NCBI GenBank assembly: GCA_958403205.1
Contig: CATXWM010000008.1
Location: 1 to 64,000, forward strand
Length of the DNA stretch: 64,000 bases
Source of the DNA: an uncultured Collinsella sp.
GTDB taxonomy: Bacteria; Actinomycetota; Coriobacteriia; Coriobacteriales; Coriobacteriaceae
Direction of reading: 5' to 3'
The position numbers and the translations under genes are program-made. Shown here in pieces: positions 41,545 through 50,715 of the stretch. Under the pieces are notes generated by a model. The model had not been told where the DNA came from and made no database searches. It worked only from the letters and a program-made list of their open reading frames with translations. Position 1 is the stretch's first letter; each line of letters starts with the position of its first letter.

Positions 41545-41721
41545 CTTGTCAAAAGCTTGACGAATTTGCGTCTAGCGGTGAATCTCGGGGACGATACGGA
41601 CACGACGGCGGCTGTGGCAGGTGGCCTTGCCGGCATCGCGTACGGATGGCGAGCCATCCCTGATGCCTGGCTCGAGAAACTGCGTGGGCGTGACGTGATA
41701 GAGCGTTGCCTCTTCGATTGA
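41545..41721 (+). pseudogene. C-terminal fragment of an ADP-ribosylglycohydrolase (DraG-type)
   Basis: The frame reads AVNLGDDTDTTAAVAGGLAG followed by IAYGWRAIP and W-L-x-x-L. This matches the C-terminal metal-binding motif (GDDTDT) of the ADP-ribosylglycohydrolase family. Only about 55 residues are recognisable; the N-terminal 200 or more residues, including the first metal site, are absent, so it is a gene remnant. The rest of 41287-42133 shows no supported gene. Confidence 0.7.
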
Positions 41722-42133
41722 TGCACGTGCAATGGACTCCGTCAAGCTGGCAAACGAGCAGGCGCAGCCACTTCAGCAGACGGGAAGCCGTCTGCTAGGC
41801 TCTGGTAGCTCGCCCGCTGATCCAGGTTGACCAGGGACCATTACGCCATCGCGGCATCCACCTTCAACATGCTCGAGGCACCGCCCCAGACACGTCGGCG
41901 CGATGCCTCGATGGCAATGTGCCCGGCTGACAGTGGCTCCATGCACGAGAGGTGGCGTCTTCTAGCTGTCCGGCCCGATTGGCTGGCGGAGAAAAGCGTG
42001 GTAGCGCTGCGCAGAGGGGCTGACAAGGTGGGAGCATCCCTCTGCCGTCCCGCATAGACGTACCATGGTAGGGCGATGCACTTGCTTTTGAAGACGATGC
42101 GCTCGCTCTGCAATTCGTAGGGGGCAATGAGCC

Positions 42134-42340
42134 ATGAAGTACGGAATGAGGAAGCCAAGTATCAAGAAGTCGATAAGTGCCAGGACAAGGGGCCGGGCTA
42201 CCCGTGCGGTGAAGAGGGCGCTCATCCCTGGATACGGCAAGAAGGGCATGGGCCTTCTCCATCCGAAGAAGGCCCTCTACAACAAGGTCTACCGCAAGAC
42301 CACCTTCGGGCTGGGCGACATCCTCAAGCACCTCAAATGA
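42134..42340 (+). CDS. Small very basic protein, unknown function
   Basis: 68 residues with about 20 Lys/Arg, beginning MKYGMRKPSIKKSISARTRG and containing IPGYGKKGMG and KKALYNKVYRKTTFG. It looks like a small conserved basic protein I associate loosely with Firmicutes genomes, but I cannot name a family. The start has only a weak GGGGGC upstream. Arginine codons include AGG, unlike the core genes around, so it may mark the left part of the transferred segment. Confidence 0.6.
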   Translation: MKYGMRKPSIKKSISARTRGRATRAVKRALIPGYGKKGMGLLHPKKALYNKVYRKTTFGLGDILKHLK

Positions 42341-42374
42341 CCCAGGGGCCCCGCAAAGCGGCGTCGCCCTATAG

Positions 42375-42723
42375 ATGATCGCTCCGGCACACGGCGCAAT
42401 CTGGCGCGACAACCCCATGCAGATCGTCGACCTCTATGACAAGTGGTCGCGCGAGTACCAAGAGGACCAGGTCACGGTGGTCTACGACACGATGTGGGAG
42501 GGCACGACCAAGATCGCTCACGAGATTGCGGCAGAGGTCGCACGTCAGAGCCCGAGCACCGTCGTGAAGGTCTTCTCGATTGCGCATGCCGACAAGAACG
42601 AGATCATGACCGAGGTCTTCAAATCGAAGGCGATCGCGGTGGGTTCGCCGACGGTGCTTGGCAGCGGTCAGCGCCCTCATTGGTGCAACGGAGGATGCCG
42701 GGGGAGAAGGTGCTGGGCCTGCC
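42375..42723 (+). pseudogene. Fragment of an FprA-type A-flavoprotein
   Basis: The frame reads APAHGAIWRDNPMQIVDLYD and then VVYDTMWEGTTKIAHEIA, the junction between the beta-lactamase-like domain and the flavodoxin domain of FprA/flavorubredoxin. About 200 N-terminal residues are missing. After AIAVGSPTVLG the family sequence is lost; VSALIGATEDAGG continues in another frame that runs into the downstream rubredoxin. It appears to be a frameshifted, internally deleted remnant. Confidence 0.75.
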
Positions 42724-42885
42724 ATGAGAAAGTACGTGTGCAACGTCTGCGGCTACGTCTATGACCCGGAGAGGGGAGACCCCGACAACGGCATCGCTCC
42801 CGGGACCGCCTTCGAGGACATCTCAGATGACTGGACCTGCCCTGTCTGCGGGGTCCCCAAGGAGGACTTCAGCCCGGCGGATTAG
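42724..42885 (+). CDS. Rubredoxin
   Basis: 53 residues with the Fe(Cys)4 knuckles YVCNVCGYVYD and CPVCGVPKEDF, the complete length of a stand-alone rubredoxin. It carries single electrons, typically to rubrerythrin or FprA-type oxygen/NO reductases. The frame is continuous with the end of the FprA remnant, so it may descend from an operon or a flavorubredoxin fusion. A GGAGAAGG site lies 13 nt upstream. Confidence 0.93.
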   Translation: MRKYVCNVCGYVYDPERGDPDNGIAPGTAFEDISDDWTCPVCGVPKEDFSPAD

Positions 42886-43075
42886 CCAGAGCCGGGACAT
42901 GGGGCATGAGAAGCGGGGAGGCGCGCCGAATGACGCACCTCCCCGCCTGCTTGCGCATGCATTGTCGAGGCACCAAGGAGACGCCGCGACAGGTGACACT
43001 CATGTTTTGCATAGTTACTTGAGACGCGCCCAACATGCTGCAAGACTGGTGGCAACAGCAACGTTTGGAGGCATC

Positions 43076-43510
43076 ATGCCGCACACCAGAAAGCTCGAGC
43101 CGGACATCCGCTGCCCGCTCGAGTACGGACTCGAGGTCTTCGGAGGGAAATGGAAGAGCCGCATCCTCTGCGTGCTCTCGAAGAAGCAGACCCTGAGATA
43201 CGGTCAGCTGAGGGAGGAGATGACGAACATCTCCGATGCCGTGCTGTCGTCGTCCCTGAAGGAGCTCCTGCGTGATGGCCTCGTGCAGAGGAGGAGCTTC
43301 GACGAGATACCCCCGCGCGTGGGGTACTCGCTCACGGAGCGCGGCGAGTCCGTCGTCCCGATCCTGCGCGACATATGCAAGTGGGCGGGACTCACAAACC
43401 GCGAGGTGACGACCGACGCGCCGAGGCAGTGCCAGGTCTGCGACTTTGTGGACGTGAAGGTGGTGCCGGCAAGGACAGACGCACCGCTCGTCCCAGGAAC
43501 CCGCAGGTAG
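43076..43510 (+). CDS. HxlR-family transcriptional regulator
   Basis: 144 residues. The HxlR winged helix covers about 12-105 with CPLEYGLEVFGGKWKSRIL, YGQLREEM and RVGYSLTERG. Cys13 at the N-terminal edge is the position that is redox-sensing in several HxlR proteins, and CQVC (about 123-126) adds another possible thiol pair. TTTGGAGG precedes ATG 43076. It lies 130 bp before a flavin/PNPOx-like gene in the same direction and may control it. Arg codons are often AGG. Confidence 0.9.
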   Translation: MPHTRKLEPDIRCPLEYGLEVFGGKWKSRILCVLSKKQTLRYGQLREEMTNISDAVLSSSLKELLRDGLVQRRSFDEIPPRVGYSLTERGESVVPILRDICKWAGLTNREVTTDAPRQCQVCDFVDVKVVPARTDAPLVPGTRR

Positions 43511-43640
43511 AGACCAGCTACGGGCAACAAGAGCAACTCAAGTTCCGCCCCATATCTTCCTCCATCCGTGTGAGTCTCCTATCTTGAGCGGCATCCGATA
43601 CGCAGAGCAGCGCGGTGCTGCTCGGGAGAAGAAGGAAGCC

Positions 43641-44039
43641 ATGCTTAACGAGAACGTCATCAAGGTCCTGAACGAGTCCATGTGGGACCTCGCGACCTGC
43701 GCGGACGGAAGGCCCAACGTCGTGCCCGTCGCCTTCAAGGAGATCGACGAGGAGGGCAACCTCCACATCGGCGACGTCTTCCTGCAGACGACGCTTGCGA
43801 ACCTAAAGGCCAACGGCGGCAGGATCGCCCTCTCCGCCTACAACCCCAAGACCCTCGAGGGCTACCAGATCAAGGGGACGGCAACCTACACGGCCGAGGG
43901 CGCCTACGTCGAGAAGTTCAAGGGCGAGGTCGAGTCCATGTTCAAGGGTGCAGCCACTGCCAAGGGCGCGCTCACGGTCGTGCCGGATGAGATCATCGTC
44001 ACGACGCCGGGTGCCGACAACAAGAAGGTGCTCGTCTAG
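43641..44039 (+). CDS. Pyridoxamine-5'-phosphate oxidase-like / FMN-binding protein
   Basis: 132 residues. A split beta-barrel fold is suggested by WDLATCADGRPNVVPVAF near the N-terminus and VFLQTTLANLKANGGRIALS in the middle, as in the small PNPOx-like flavoproteins. Substrate unknown; these are often oxidoreductases or haem/flavin-binding proteins. GAAGGAA lies upstream of ATG 43641. Its stop overlaps the stop of the converging LuxR gene by 3 bases. Confidence 0.82.
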   Translation: MLNENVIKVLNESMWDLATCADGRPNVVPVAFKEIDEEGNLHIGDVFLQTTLANLKANGGRIALSAYNPKTLEGYQIKGTATYTAEGAYVEKFKGEVESMFKGAATAKGALTVVPDEIIVTTPGADNKKVLV

Positions 44040-45058
44040 CGCAGCATGAACCGCCCGAGCTCGGAGCGCTTGGAGATGCCGAGCTTGGCGTACGCGCTCG
44101 AGAGCCTGTTCTTCACCGTGCCGGCAGAGATGCCCATGTGCCGCGCTATCTCGGCGTTGCTCCATCCGCGACACGCCAGCATCGAGACGGCGAACTCCGT
44201 GGTCGAGAGGTTGTCTGCCACGCTCTCGCCGGCATCCGGGTTGTGGATCCTGCGCCAGCCGTAGCTGAAGCGGTACGTTATCTCGATCACTCGCGAGAAG
44301 TCCTCGGGGTAGCCGGCCTTCAGGCACTTCTCGACAAGTCCCTGCAATAGCCCGTGGTGCTCGCCTATGGTCTCGTACAGCCCGTCTGGCCTCGACAACG
44401 CCCACGCGCGCTCGAAGTGCTCCCTGGCGTGGTCGGACTCCTTCAGGCTCATGTATCCCATCGCCTTCCCTAGGTGTAGGAACGTCTCCGATATCGGATA
44501 GCTTCCACGCTTCATGACCAGGGCGTTCTCGGCCATGCCCACGCATTTGCCCCAGTCTCCGTTGAGGTAGGAGGCATGTGCGAGCAGGTAGCTCGCAAAG
44601 AGGCGCAGGCCCTCGGGCAGGCTTGCCGCGCACGACGCGAACTCCTCCATCGAGAAGGGCGTTGGGAGGTGGAGGAGGACGCCCGCCGCGGCACCAAAGA
44701 GCATGCGAGACGCGCGAAGCGGCTCTGACTCGCCCTCGTCGGCATCCGCCGAGCCTTCTGCCACGATCGCCCCCAGGCACGATCGCGCCTGGGCGATGTG
44801 GTTGAGCGAGAGGCTCGCGAAGCCGCGGATGAGATTTCCCGAGAGACGCAGACCGACGTCGTCGGCGTCGAGATACGCAGTCGCCGCGGCGTCCGCCGCT
44901 TCGGCCTGGCCCCGGAAGTAGAGAGCCTCGGCGCGGGCGATGGCCTGGACGTCAGGGTCGTCGAATGACGCCACCGCCGCATCGAGGCAGCCCGGCTCAA
45001 ACGACGTGCACATGAGCGGCATGGGCAGCCGGGGAAGTGCCACGTTCTCGGTCTCCAA
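44036..45058 (-). CDS. LuxR-type HTH regulator with helical N-terminal domain
   Basis: 340 residues. The C-terminal LuxR-type helix-turn-helix (about 275-335) has LSTTEFAVSMLACRGWSNAE and GISAGTVKNRLSSAYAKLGI. The N-terminal 260 residues are Ala/Leu-rich helices resembling TPR-type repeats, possibly a peptide- or ligand-sensing solenoid. TTG 45058 was selected because AGAGGAG is 6 nt upstream; ATG codons 11 and 13 codons downstream are alternatives. It is transcribed divergently from the pilin-like gene and is the likely regulator of that surface locus. Confidence 0.8.
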   Translation of the reverse strand: METENVALPRLPMPLMCTSFEPGCLDAAVASFDDPDVQAIARAEALYFRGQAEAADAAATAYLDADDVGLRLSGNLIRGFASLSLNHIAQARSCLGAIVAEGSADADEGESEPLRASRMLFGAAAGVLLHLPTPFSMEEFASCAASLPEGLRLFASYLLAHASYLNGDWGKCVGMAENALVMKRGSYPISETFLHLGKAMGYMSLKESDHAREHFERAWALSRPDGLYETIGEHHGLLQGLVEKCLKAGYPEDFSRVIEITYRFSYGWRRIHNPDAGESVADNLSTTEFAVSMLACRGWSNAEIARHMGISAGTVKNRLSSAYAKLGISKRSELGRFMLR

Positions 45059-45252
45059 TGTCTTCTCCTCTCGCCAAACGTATCTTCGCCGCTCAGCTGT
45101 CCGTTGTGCAAGGCGGAATCGGGGACCGCGATGGGGGAGACGAGGCGGGGGTCTTCCGGTTGGCCGTTTCGCCCCCCAAACGACACTACCGACTTCGTCC
45201 GCGAGAGCGGAACATTGTGGCGGATAAGACCCCGGACGAAACGGAGCCGCCC

Positions 45253-46653
45253 ATGAAGTCCCTCTGGAAGACACTCTTCCTGTGTGTCATCTCGCTTGCT
45301 CTGGCAGGAATCGTTCTTCCCGCGCAGGCGCTTGCCGATGACGGCCCCACCGAATCCGTCACTATCACGCCCGCCAGGGTTCTGAGGGTGGGGATCTCCG
45401 GTCGGGCCTGGAACGACTCTGATGCGTTCGCTTTCAAGGTGACCGGCTTGAACGGCGCGCCCGAGCCAGCCGATACCACCATCACGGTGACAAAGGAGGA
45501 CACGCTCTCCTTCTTGCCTGACCACGCCGAGATCAAGGTCGGTGCCATCACGTTCACGGAGCCTGGCACCTACCGCTACGAGGTGACCCAGGTACAGGGC
45601 TCGGATCCCGACATCGTGTACGACACGCACGTGGGCGCGTTCGAGTTCGTCGTCGGGCGCGTGCAGGGGGAGCTTGTCGCCGTGGGCAACGGGTTCTGGT
45701 CGCCGACCTTCACGAACTCCTACGAGCCCGCCCTGAACTTCACGGAGGCAGGTGGCATCACTCTGTCCGCGGTGATGAACGGGCGCGACTCCGTCTATCC
45801 CGAGTACATGGTGACCGTGGTGCCTGAAGACCAGGCGTCTAAGGCGCTGCTCCTCGGGAGGCAGGTGGGGCAGTACGTTGGAGTCTTCAGGTTCCCCAGC
45901 GCGAAGGATGGCCAGCCGGCAACGGTGGACTTCTTCGAGGTCCGCGACGGAAAGCCGATTGTCTTCACCAAGGAGGACGTCGGCAAGACCTACAGGTATT
46001 CGCTGGTTTCAGCTAAGGGCCTCAGCTACCCCGCCACCGCCTACGACATGGCCGAGCGAACGCTTGCCATCGAGGTGGGCAGGCGTGACGACGGACGTGT
46101 AACGGCCACCACGACGGTTACGACGGCTGGTGCGGATAGCGAGACCTACGTCTACACGGCAGGCGAGAAGCCCGCGAGGGCCGCGGTCGTGTCCTTCGTC
46201 AACACGTTCGCGCCGCGGGGCCAGGTACGGCTTGGGGCGAGGGTGACCCTCACCGGCCGCGAGCTTGCGGGGGGCGAGTTCTCCGTCGAGCTTCTCGACG
46301 AGCAGGGCAACGTCTTGCAGACTGCCGCGAACGCAGCGGACGGCTCAGTGACGTTTGCCCCCATCACCTATACGCGCATGGGAACGTATCGCTACTCCAT
46401 CCGCGAGGTCGCGGGAGACGAGGAGGGGATCACGTACGACGCGAGGGTCTACCAGGTGACGGTCGTCGCCGAGCAGATAGACCCGGACGGCAGCCTCATA
46501 CCCGAGGTCTCGTACGGTGATGGAGTCAACGAGGCCGTCTTCAACAACGCCTACGTGGCGCCGGAAAAGCCGAGCAGCTCGCCGAGTCCGAGAAGCCTGG
46601 GGGGGGGTCACAGCTGCGCGTCGCCGAGGAGGCCCCCGCGCAGACGGCTTTGA
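45253..46653 (+). CDS. Pilin-like surface protein with isopeptide-type domains; anchor out of frame
   Basis: 466 residues as read here. Signal peptide about 1-30 (LFLCVISLALAGIVLPAQALA). It is followed by Spy0128/FctA-like repeats recognisable by ITFTEPGTYRYEV (about 98-110), ITYTRMGTYRYSI (about 371-383) and the FNNAY or FTNSY end strands. At 46599-46607 a G9 tract shifts the frame so that the protein ends in an Arg/Pro tail. One extra G (or two fewer) would instead read on to 46775 with a sortase motif IPATGD, a hydrophobic helix and a basic tail. The gene is therefore either phase-variable, frameshifted, or affected by a homopolymer error. Confidence 0.82.
   Translation: MKSLWKTLFLCVISLALAGIVLPAQALADDGPTESVTITPARVLRVGISGRAWNDSDAFAFKVTGLNGAPEPADTTITVTKEDTLSFLPDHAEIKVGAITFTEPGTYRYEVTQVQGSDPDIVYDTHVGAFEFVVGRVQGELVAVGNGFWSPTFTNSYEPALNFTEAGGITLSAVMNGRDSVYPEYMVTVVPEDQASKALLLGRQVGQYVGVFRFPSAKDGQPATVDFFEVRDGKPIVFTKEDVGKTYRYSLVSAKGLSYPATAYDMAERTLAIEVGRRDDGRVTATTTVTTAGADSETYVYTAGEKPARAAVVSFVNTFAPRGQVRLGARVTLTGRELAGGEFSVELLDEQGNVLQTAANAADGSVTFAPITYTRMGTYRYSIREVAGDEEGITYDARVYQVTVVAEQIDPDGSLIPEVSYGDGVNEAVFNNAYVAPEKPSSSPSPRSLGGGHSCASPRRPPRRRL
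46599..46607 (+). repeat. G9 homopolymer in pilin-like gene
   Basis: Nine consecutive G's lie inside the coding region about 50 bases before the present stop. G10 or G7 would restore the frame carrying the IPATGD sortase signal. Confidence 0.9.
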
Positions 46654-46876
46654 AAGATGAGCCCCGCTCACCCATTCCTGCTACCGGTGACCCTTGGGCG
46701 ACTCCGCATTTCCTGGGGATCGCTGCCGCGGGTGCTGCACTTCTCGTCCTTCGGGCCCGCCTACGCAATCAGTGACAGGTCCGGCGCATGACGAGGCGGT
46801 CGCCCGGCGTGTGAAATGGGCTGCCCTTCGTGCTCCTGGACTCGGACGTCGTCTGCAATGCGCTCGGCGCATGCGG

Positions 46877-48535
46877 CTACCAGCTGGTCTTCTCTTCGTC
46901 GGTCACGGCGCCCGATGCCTCGTCGACGAGATAGAAGCCGAGAACCTCGGCGTCCCTTCCCTCGTCCTGCGGGTACCACTTCTCGAGCACGAACTCCTCT
47001 GAGGTCAAGCCCTGCCCGTCGGTCTTCTCGCCGTTCGAATAAAGCCGGTACTCGACCGTCACGAGCTTGCCGTTCTCCTTGTCGGATGCCGTTCCCAGCC
47101 TTGCGTACATGTCGCCCTTCGCGTTCTCGTCGAAGAGAATGGCGTCGAAGACGTCCATGTCGGGCACGATGCCGTTGTCCTCCAGATAGACCGCCAGCGA
47201 GCGCATCCTATCCTTTGTGGCCTCCAGCTGCGCTTCCGCCTCGTTGCCAGAAGCATCCTGGCTTGAGCCATCGGCAGCCGTGTCGTTCGTTCCGGAGGCC
47301 GTGTCTTCCCCAGAGCCGGAAGCATCGCCTCCGGCTGAGGACGACGAGTCATTCTCGGGTGCGGGACTCTCCGTGTCGTAGAGGGCCGCCTCGCTCCACT
47401 TCTCCATCAGGAAGGGGCTGTTTGTCCTCCAATAGTCGGTCGTCGTGTCGCGTGGGTCGTATCCCGGCCACGCAACGGCGAGATAGTCGTAGACCTTGTC
47501 GGCGAACTGGTCGGGGACGCCCTGCGCCACGGCACGCTCCTCGCCGTCGTGTATGAGGGGCCCATCAATCAAGAGCTGGGCGCCAAGGCTCAGGGCAGCC
47601 AGAACGATGAAGAGGGCGAGAATCCCCCTGGCAAGCCTTGCTCCCTTCCCGTTCGCGCTCTGGAGAGGGGTCTTTCGGGCAACGCGCGCGATGGCAATTC
47701 CCAGCACGACAAGGGATGCCACAGCCAAGAGACCCGCCACCGAGGCGTAGCCGCACCTGAGCATCCAGCCTGCATCCGCATCCACGCCGTACAGCATGCC
47801 GCAGTAGGCGAGGACATGCGCCGCCATGAGGGAGAGGGCAAGCTGCAGCGCCGGATGGAGCCTCTTGGGGCCGCGGATGCCCGCCACGACGGCGCGCGCC
47901 TTGTCGACGTCCGCGTAATCGAGCCAGGATGCGGCTTCCTTCTCGTCTGGAAAGCCCGCGAACCGCTTGACGGGGACGGCGGCGTAGCGCACGAGCGCCT
48001 CCTCGGCGTTCTTGCCGCCCTCCGGAATCGCCGTCACATAGGAGAGGAGATAGAAGAGCTTGAGCTCGTCTCCCTCGAGAAGCGCGCTGTCGGCGTGCGA
48101 GAGTGCGGCGGCGGCCGCCTCGATCTTTCCGGTCTCGATGTCGGCGCGAGCCATGCCGAGGAGAAGCTCGCATGCCTTCTTCGGGTTCTTCCCGGAGCGC
48201 CCGTGGTAGAGCCTGAGCGCGTAGTCGTGCCGAGAGGTGGGGGAGAGCTTCCAGAGGTGCCGATGCATGAGGGCTGCCGAGGAGAGCAGGACTCCCCATC
48301 CGAGCACGATGGCGGCGCCGAGAAGCGCGAGAAGGGCGCCTACGCCCGCGAAGGCATCGAGATTCGCGAGGAAGAACACCGTCGCCGCGATGACGAGGGC
48401 AACCGAAAGAATCCGAGGACCGATATCGAGGACATCCGCCAGACGTGCGGTGGCAATCCCCTCCTTGTCCAGGGCGAGGGGGTCTGGGATTTGCTCACTG
48501 CGGTCGTAGAGGTCTGCCCTTTTCGTGTCTGCCAT
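46877..48535 (-). CDS. Large membrane protein of unknown function
   Basis: 552 residues. Two hydrophobic helices near the N-terminus (about 42-92) and two to three near 225-320 bracket a helical cytosolic part with TPR-like Ala/Leu periodicity. A Ser/Gly/Asp/Glu-rich low-complexity linker (about 385-425) leads to a C-terminal domain (about 430-550) probably outside the cell. I recognise no family. It lies between two sortase-anchored protein genes on the opposite strand. The start is behind AAAGGCTGGAG. Confidence 0.75.
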   Translation of the reverse strand: MADTKRADLYDRSEQIPDPLALDKEGIATARLADVLDIGPRILSVALVIAATVFFLANLDAFAGVGALLALLGAAIVLGWGVLLSSAALMHRHLWKLSPTSRHDYALRLYHGRSGKNPKKACELLLGMARADIETGKIEAAAAALSHADSALLEGDELKLFYLLSYVTAIPEGGKNAEEALVRYAAVPVKRFAGFPDEKEAASWLDYADVDKARAVVAGIRGPKRLHPALQLALSLMAAHVLAYCGMLYGVDADAGWMLRCGYASVAGLLAVASLVVLGIAIARVARKTPLQSANGKGARLARGILALFIVLAALSLGAQLLIDGPLIHDGEERAVAQGVPDQFADKVYDYLAVAWPGYDPRDTTTDYWRTNSPFLMEKWSEAALYDTESPAPENDSSSSAGGDASGSGEDTASGTNDTAADGSSQDASGNEAEAQLEATKDRMRSLAVYLEDNGIVPDMDVFDAILFDENAKGDMYARLGTASDKENGKLVTVEYRLYSNGEKTDGQGLTSEEFVLEKWYPQDEGRDAEVLGFYLVDEASGAVTDEEKTSW

Positions 48536-48945
48536 GGGCTCCAGCCTTTCTCGAGCGCCTTGTCCCGCACCTCTCCTATTCCGCCTGCGCTGCCGTCATG
48601 TCGATGACGCTAGCTGCGCGCACGCCGGACTTCTCGCTGCCCTTAGCCCACAGGTCAAGTGCCTGCCAGCCAAAAAAGCCGCGCCTCCGATTGGGCGAAG
48701 GCGCCTTATTGGAAGGATACCAACGAGCGCTGCTCAGGACCATCCTGCCGAAGCACTCATCCCACTTGGTGAAGTAATCGGGCCGAAAGCTCAGCCGTCG
48801 CTCCTGTCCGCTGGCAGCTCGAATTCCCCTCGGTGGCCTTGTCTGTGTGTCAGATTTCCAAGATAGACAAAGCATCGTGATACAATGCAATTCGATAATC
48901 GCGTTGTCGAGAATCCCTACTGCTGACCTGCCGGAAGGAGAACCG
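48536..48945. other. Gene-less stretch between the membrane-protein gene and the VWA gene
   Basis: It contains one short hairpin, GCGCCT/AGGCGC (48683-48706), followed on the minus strand by a run of T's, so it may be an old terminator. A TACAAT box near 48880 could be the -10 of the VWA gene. No gene is supported. Confidence 0.4.
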
Positions 48946-50715
48946 ATGCCAAGCAATGCAATACTCAACCATCAACGGAGACGTCGGGCAGTTCTCGCGG
49001 CCTTGTCCGCGCTTGCCCTCGTCGTTGCGTCTGTGCTCCCCATGCCCGCCCTAGCGGCGACGAGCGACTCAGATGCCGGAAGCGGCTGGGAGATCCCCAA
49101 GTCCAAGACGGCGAAGTGGCTCGAGGAGGGCAAGACCGCCGAGGTCACGCTCCAGCTTCCGAGCGCCGAGGCCGTGATGTCCTCCGACATCGTCTTCGTC
49201 GTCGACAACTCCAGCTGCAGGGACGCCTCCATCGCCGGCGCCAAGGACACGCTCGACCGCCTCGTCGACGAGGTGAAGGGCGTCGACTAGGTGCGCGTGG
49301 GCGTCGTGTCGTTCAAGGGCGACGGCCACGTCGAGAAGGACCTCGCCACGCTGACCGCAGACAACGTTGGCGACTTCAAGAGTGCCATCACCGGTGGGTA
49401 CACCGGCACCATCAAGTCCGGCACGAACATGCATGACGGCCTGCTCAAGGCCCAGGCCATGCTCGACGCCGATTCCGCCACGCCAGCGAACCGCAAGTAC
49501 GTCATCCTCGTGAGCGACGGCCTGACGCGCCTGTTCACCGGCTCCGACGGCCAGGTCAAGGACATCTACTACCAGTACACCTACTCGGACCAGAACTCCC
49601 TGAGGCCTGCGAGCGACTTCAAGGCGACGGACTTCTGGTACTTCGGCATGATCGACGAGTGGCGCCAGGCGCGTACGCCCGACTCCACGTCGTACGCGAT
49701 GCCGTACGGCGATTGGAACACGTACTACTCGCACCTTAAGCAGTGGGTGGCTGCCGACGGCGACAAGTACGCGCTGAACTTCACGACGTACGGAAACGAC
49801 GGCGGCGCCGCTGTCGTCAACGGCCAGCAGGTGAGAAACCCGAAGGGCGAGATCACCGACTCCAAGTTCACCTACATCGAGCATGGCACCCAGGCCGACC
49901 ACGCTATGGCGCCCGACCGCGCGGTCTATGAGGCGTACAACACGTGGCAGGCGCTGAAGGGCGCCGGCTACAACTGCTTCGCGGTGCGCACCGGCAGCGA
50001 CTCCGACTTCTCCGTCAAGTTCATGAACGAGCTCAACGGCGGCAACAACCTCGGCTTCTCGCAGATCGCCGACAACATCCTGTACGCATGCGGCGCAGGC
50101 TCCACTATCACCGACTCCATGGGCAAGAGCGAAACCTACGACTTCGACTTCGTTCCCGACTCCGTCGCGCTGAGCGTTGGCGACGAGCAGCTCGAGGCCA
50201 CCGCTACCGGCGAGAACGCCTGGAGCTTCCACAGCAAGGGCGACACCAAGGCGCGCTTCACCCTGGTCTACGACCCCAGCGCGGATGCCTACACGCTCAC
50301 TGCCAACGAGGCCGTGTCGAACTTCGCGCCCGTGAAGCTGACTTACAAGATCACGCTTGCGCAGGCACCCACCGAGCCGGGCGACTACTCGCTGGCGGCC
50401 AACGGGAAGGCTACGCTCTCGCCCGTCAACTCCGCTGGTGTACAGGGTGCGTCGGAGGACTTCGAGGTCCCAACCCTGGCCTACTCGGTTGCGGCGCCTA
50501 CTCCCGAGCCCAAGCCCAAGCCGGAGCCCACGCCCGAGCCCAAGGACGAGGGTACTCCTCAGCCAAAGCCCGAGCCCAAGCAGTCGGCCAAGGCTAGTGC
50601 CGAGAAGATGCCCAACACCGGTGACTCCACCCCCTCGAGCGCGCTTGGGGTCTCCCTTCTCCTTGCTGGGGCCATTGCCACAGTGGCTGGCGTGAAGATC
50701 GCAAAGAGGCGCTAG
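48946..50715 (+). pseudogene. VWA-domain sortase-anchored surface protein interrupted by an in-frame TAG
   Basis: 590 codons in one frame. Signal peptide about 1-37 after an RRRR stretch, VWA domain about 80-260 with MIDAS-like DNSSC, SGTNMHDGL and ILVSDG, a beta-rich region to about 515, a Pro/Lys/Glu-rich wall-spanning stretch (about 520-550) and the sortase motif MPNTGD with a membrane helix and KRR tail. Codon 115 (49288-49290) is TAG, directly after VKGVD and directly before a GTG in the same frame, inside the VWA fold. Expression would need read-through or reinitiation at GTG 49291 without a signal peptide. Everything after it stays open for 474 codons, so the stop is recent or an artefact. 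Confidence 0.82.

Noticed and set aside
41307..41663. 118-codon frame before the ADP-ribosylglycohydrolase fragment
   Set aside because: No recognisable similarity. It overlaps the fragment in another frame and has Arg/Gly-rich composition typical of non-coding GC-rich frames.
48576..48968. 130-codon minus-strand frame before the VWA gene
   Set aside because: No similarity recognised and no ribosome-binding site; it overlaps the VWA promoter and start.
49288..49290. TAG as a pyrrolysine codon
   Set aside because: No pyl genes or methylamine methyltransferase context are visible, and TAG is used as a normal stop by many genes here. A nonsense mutation or error is more likely.
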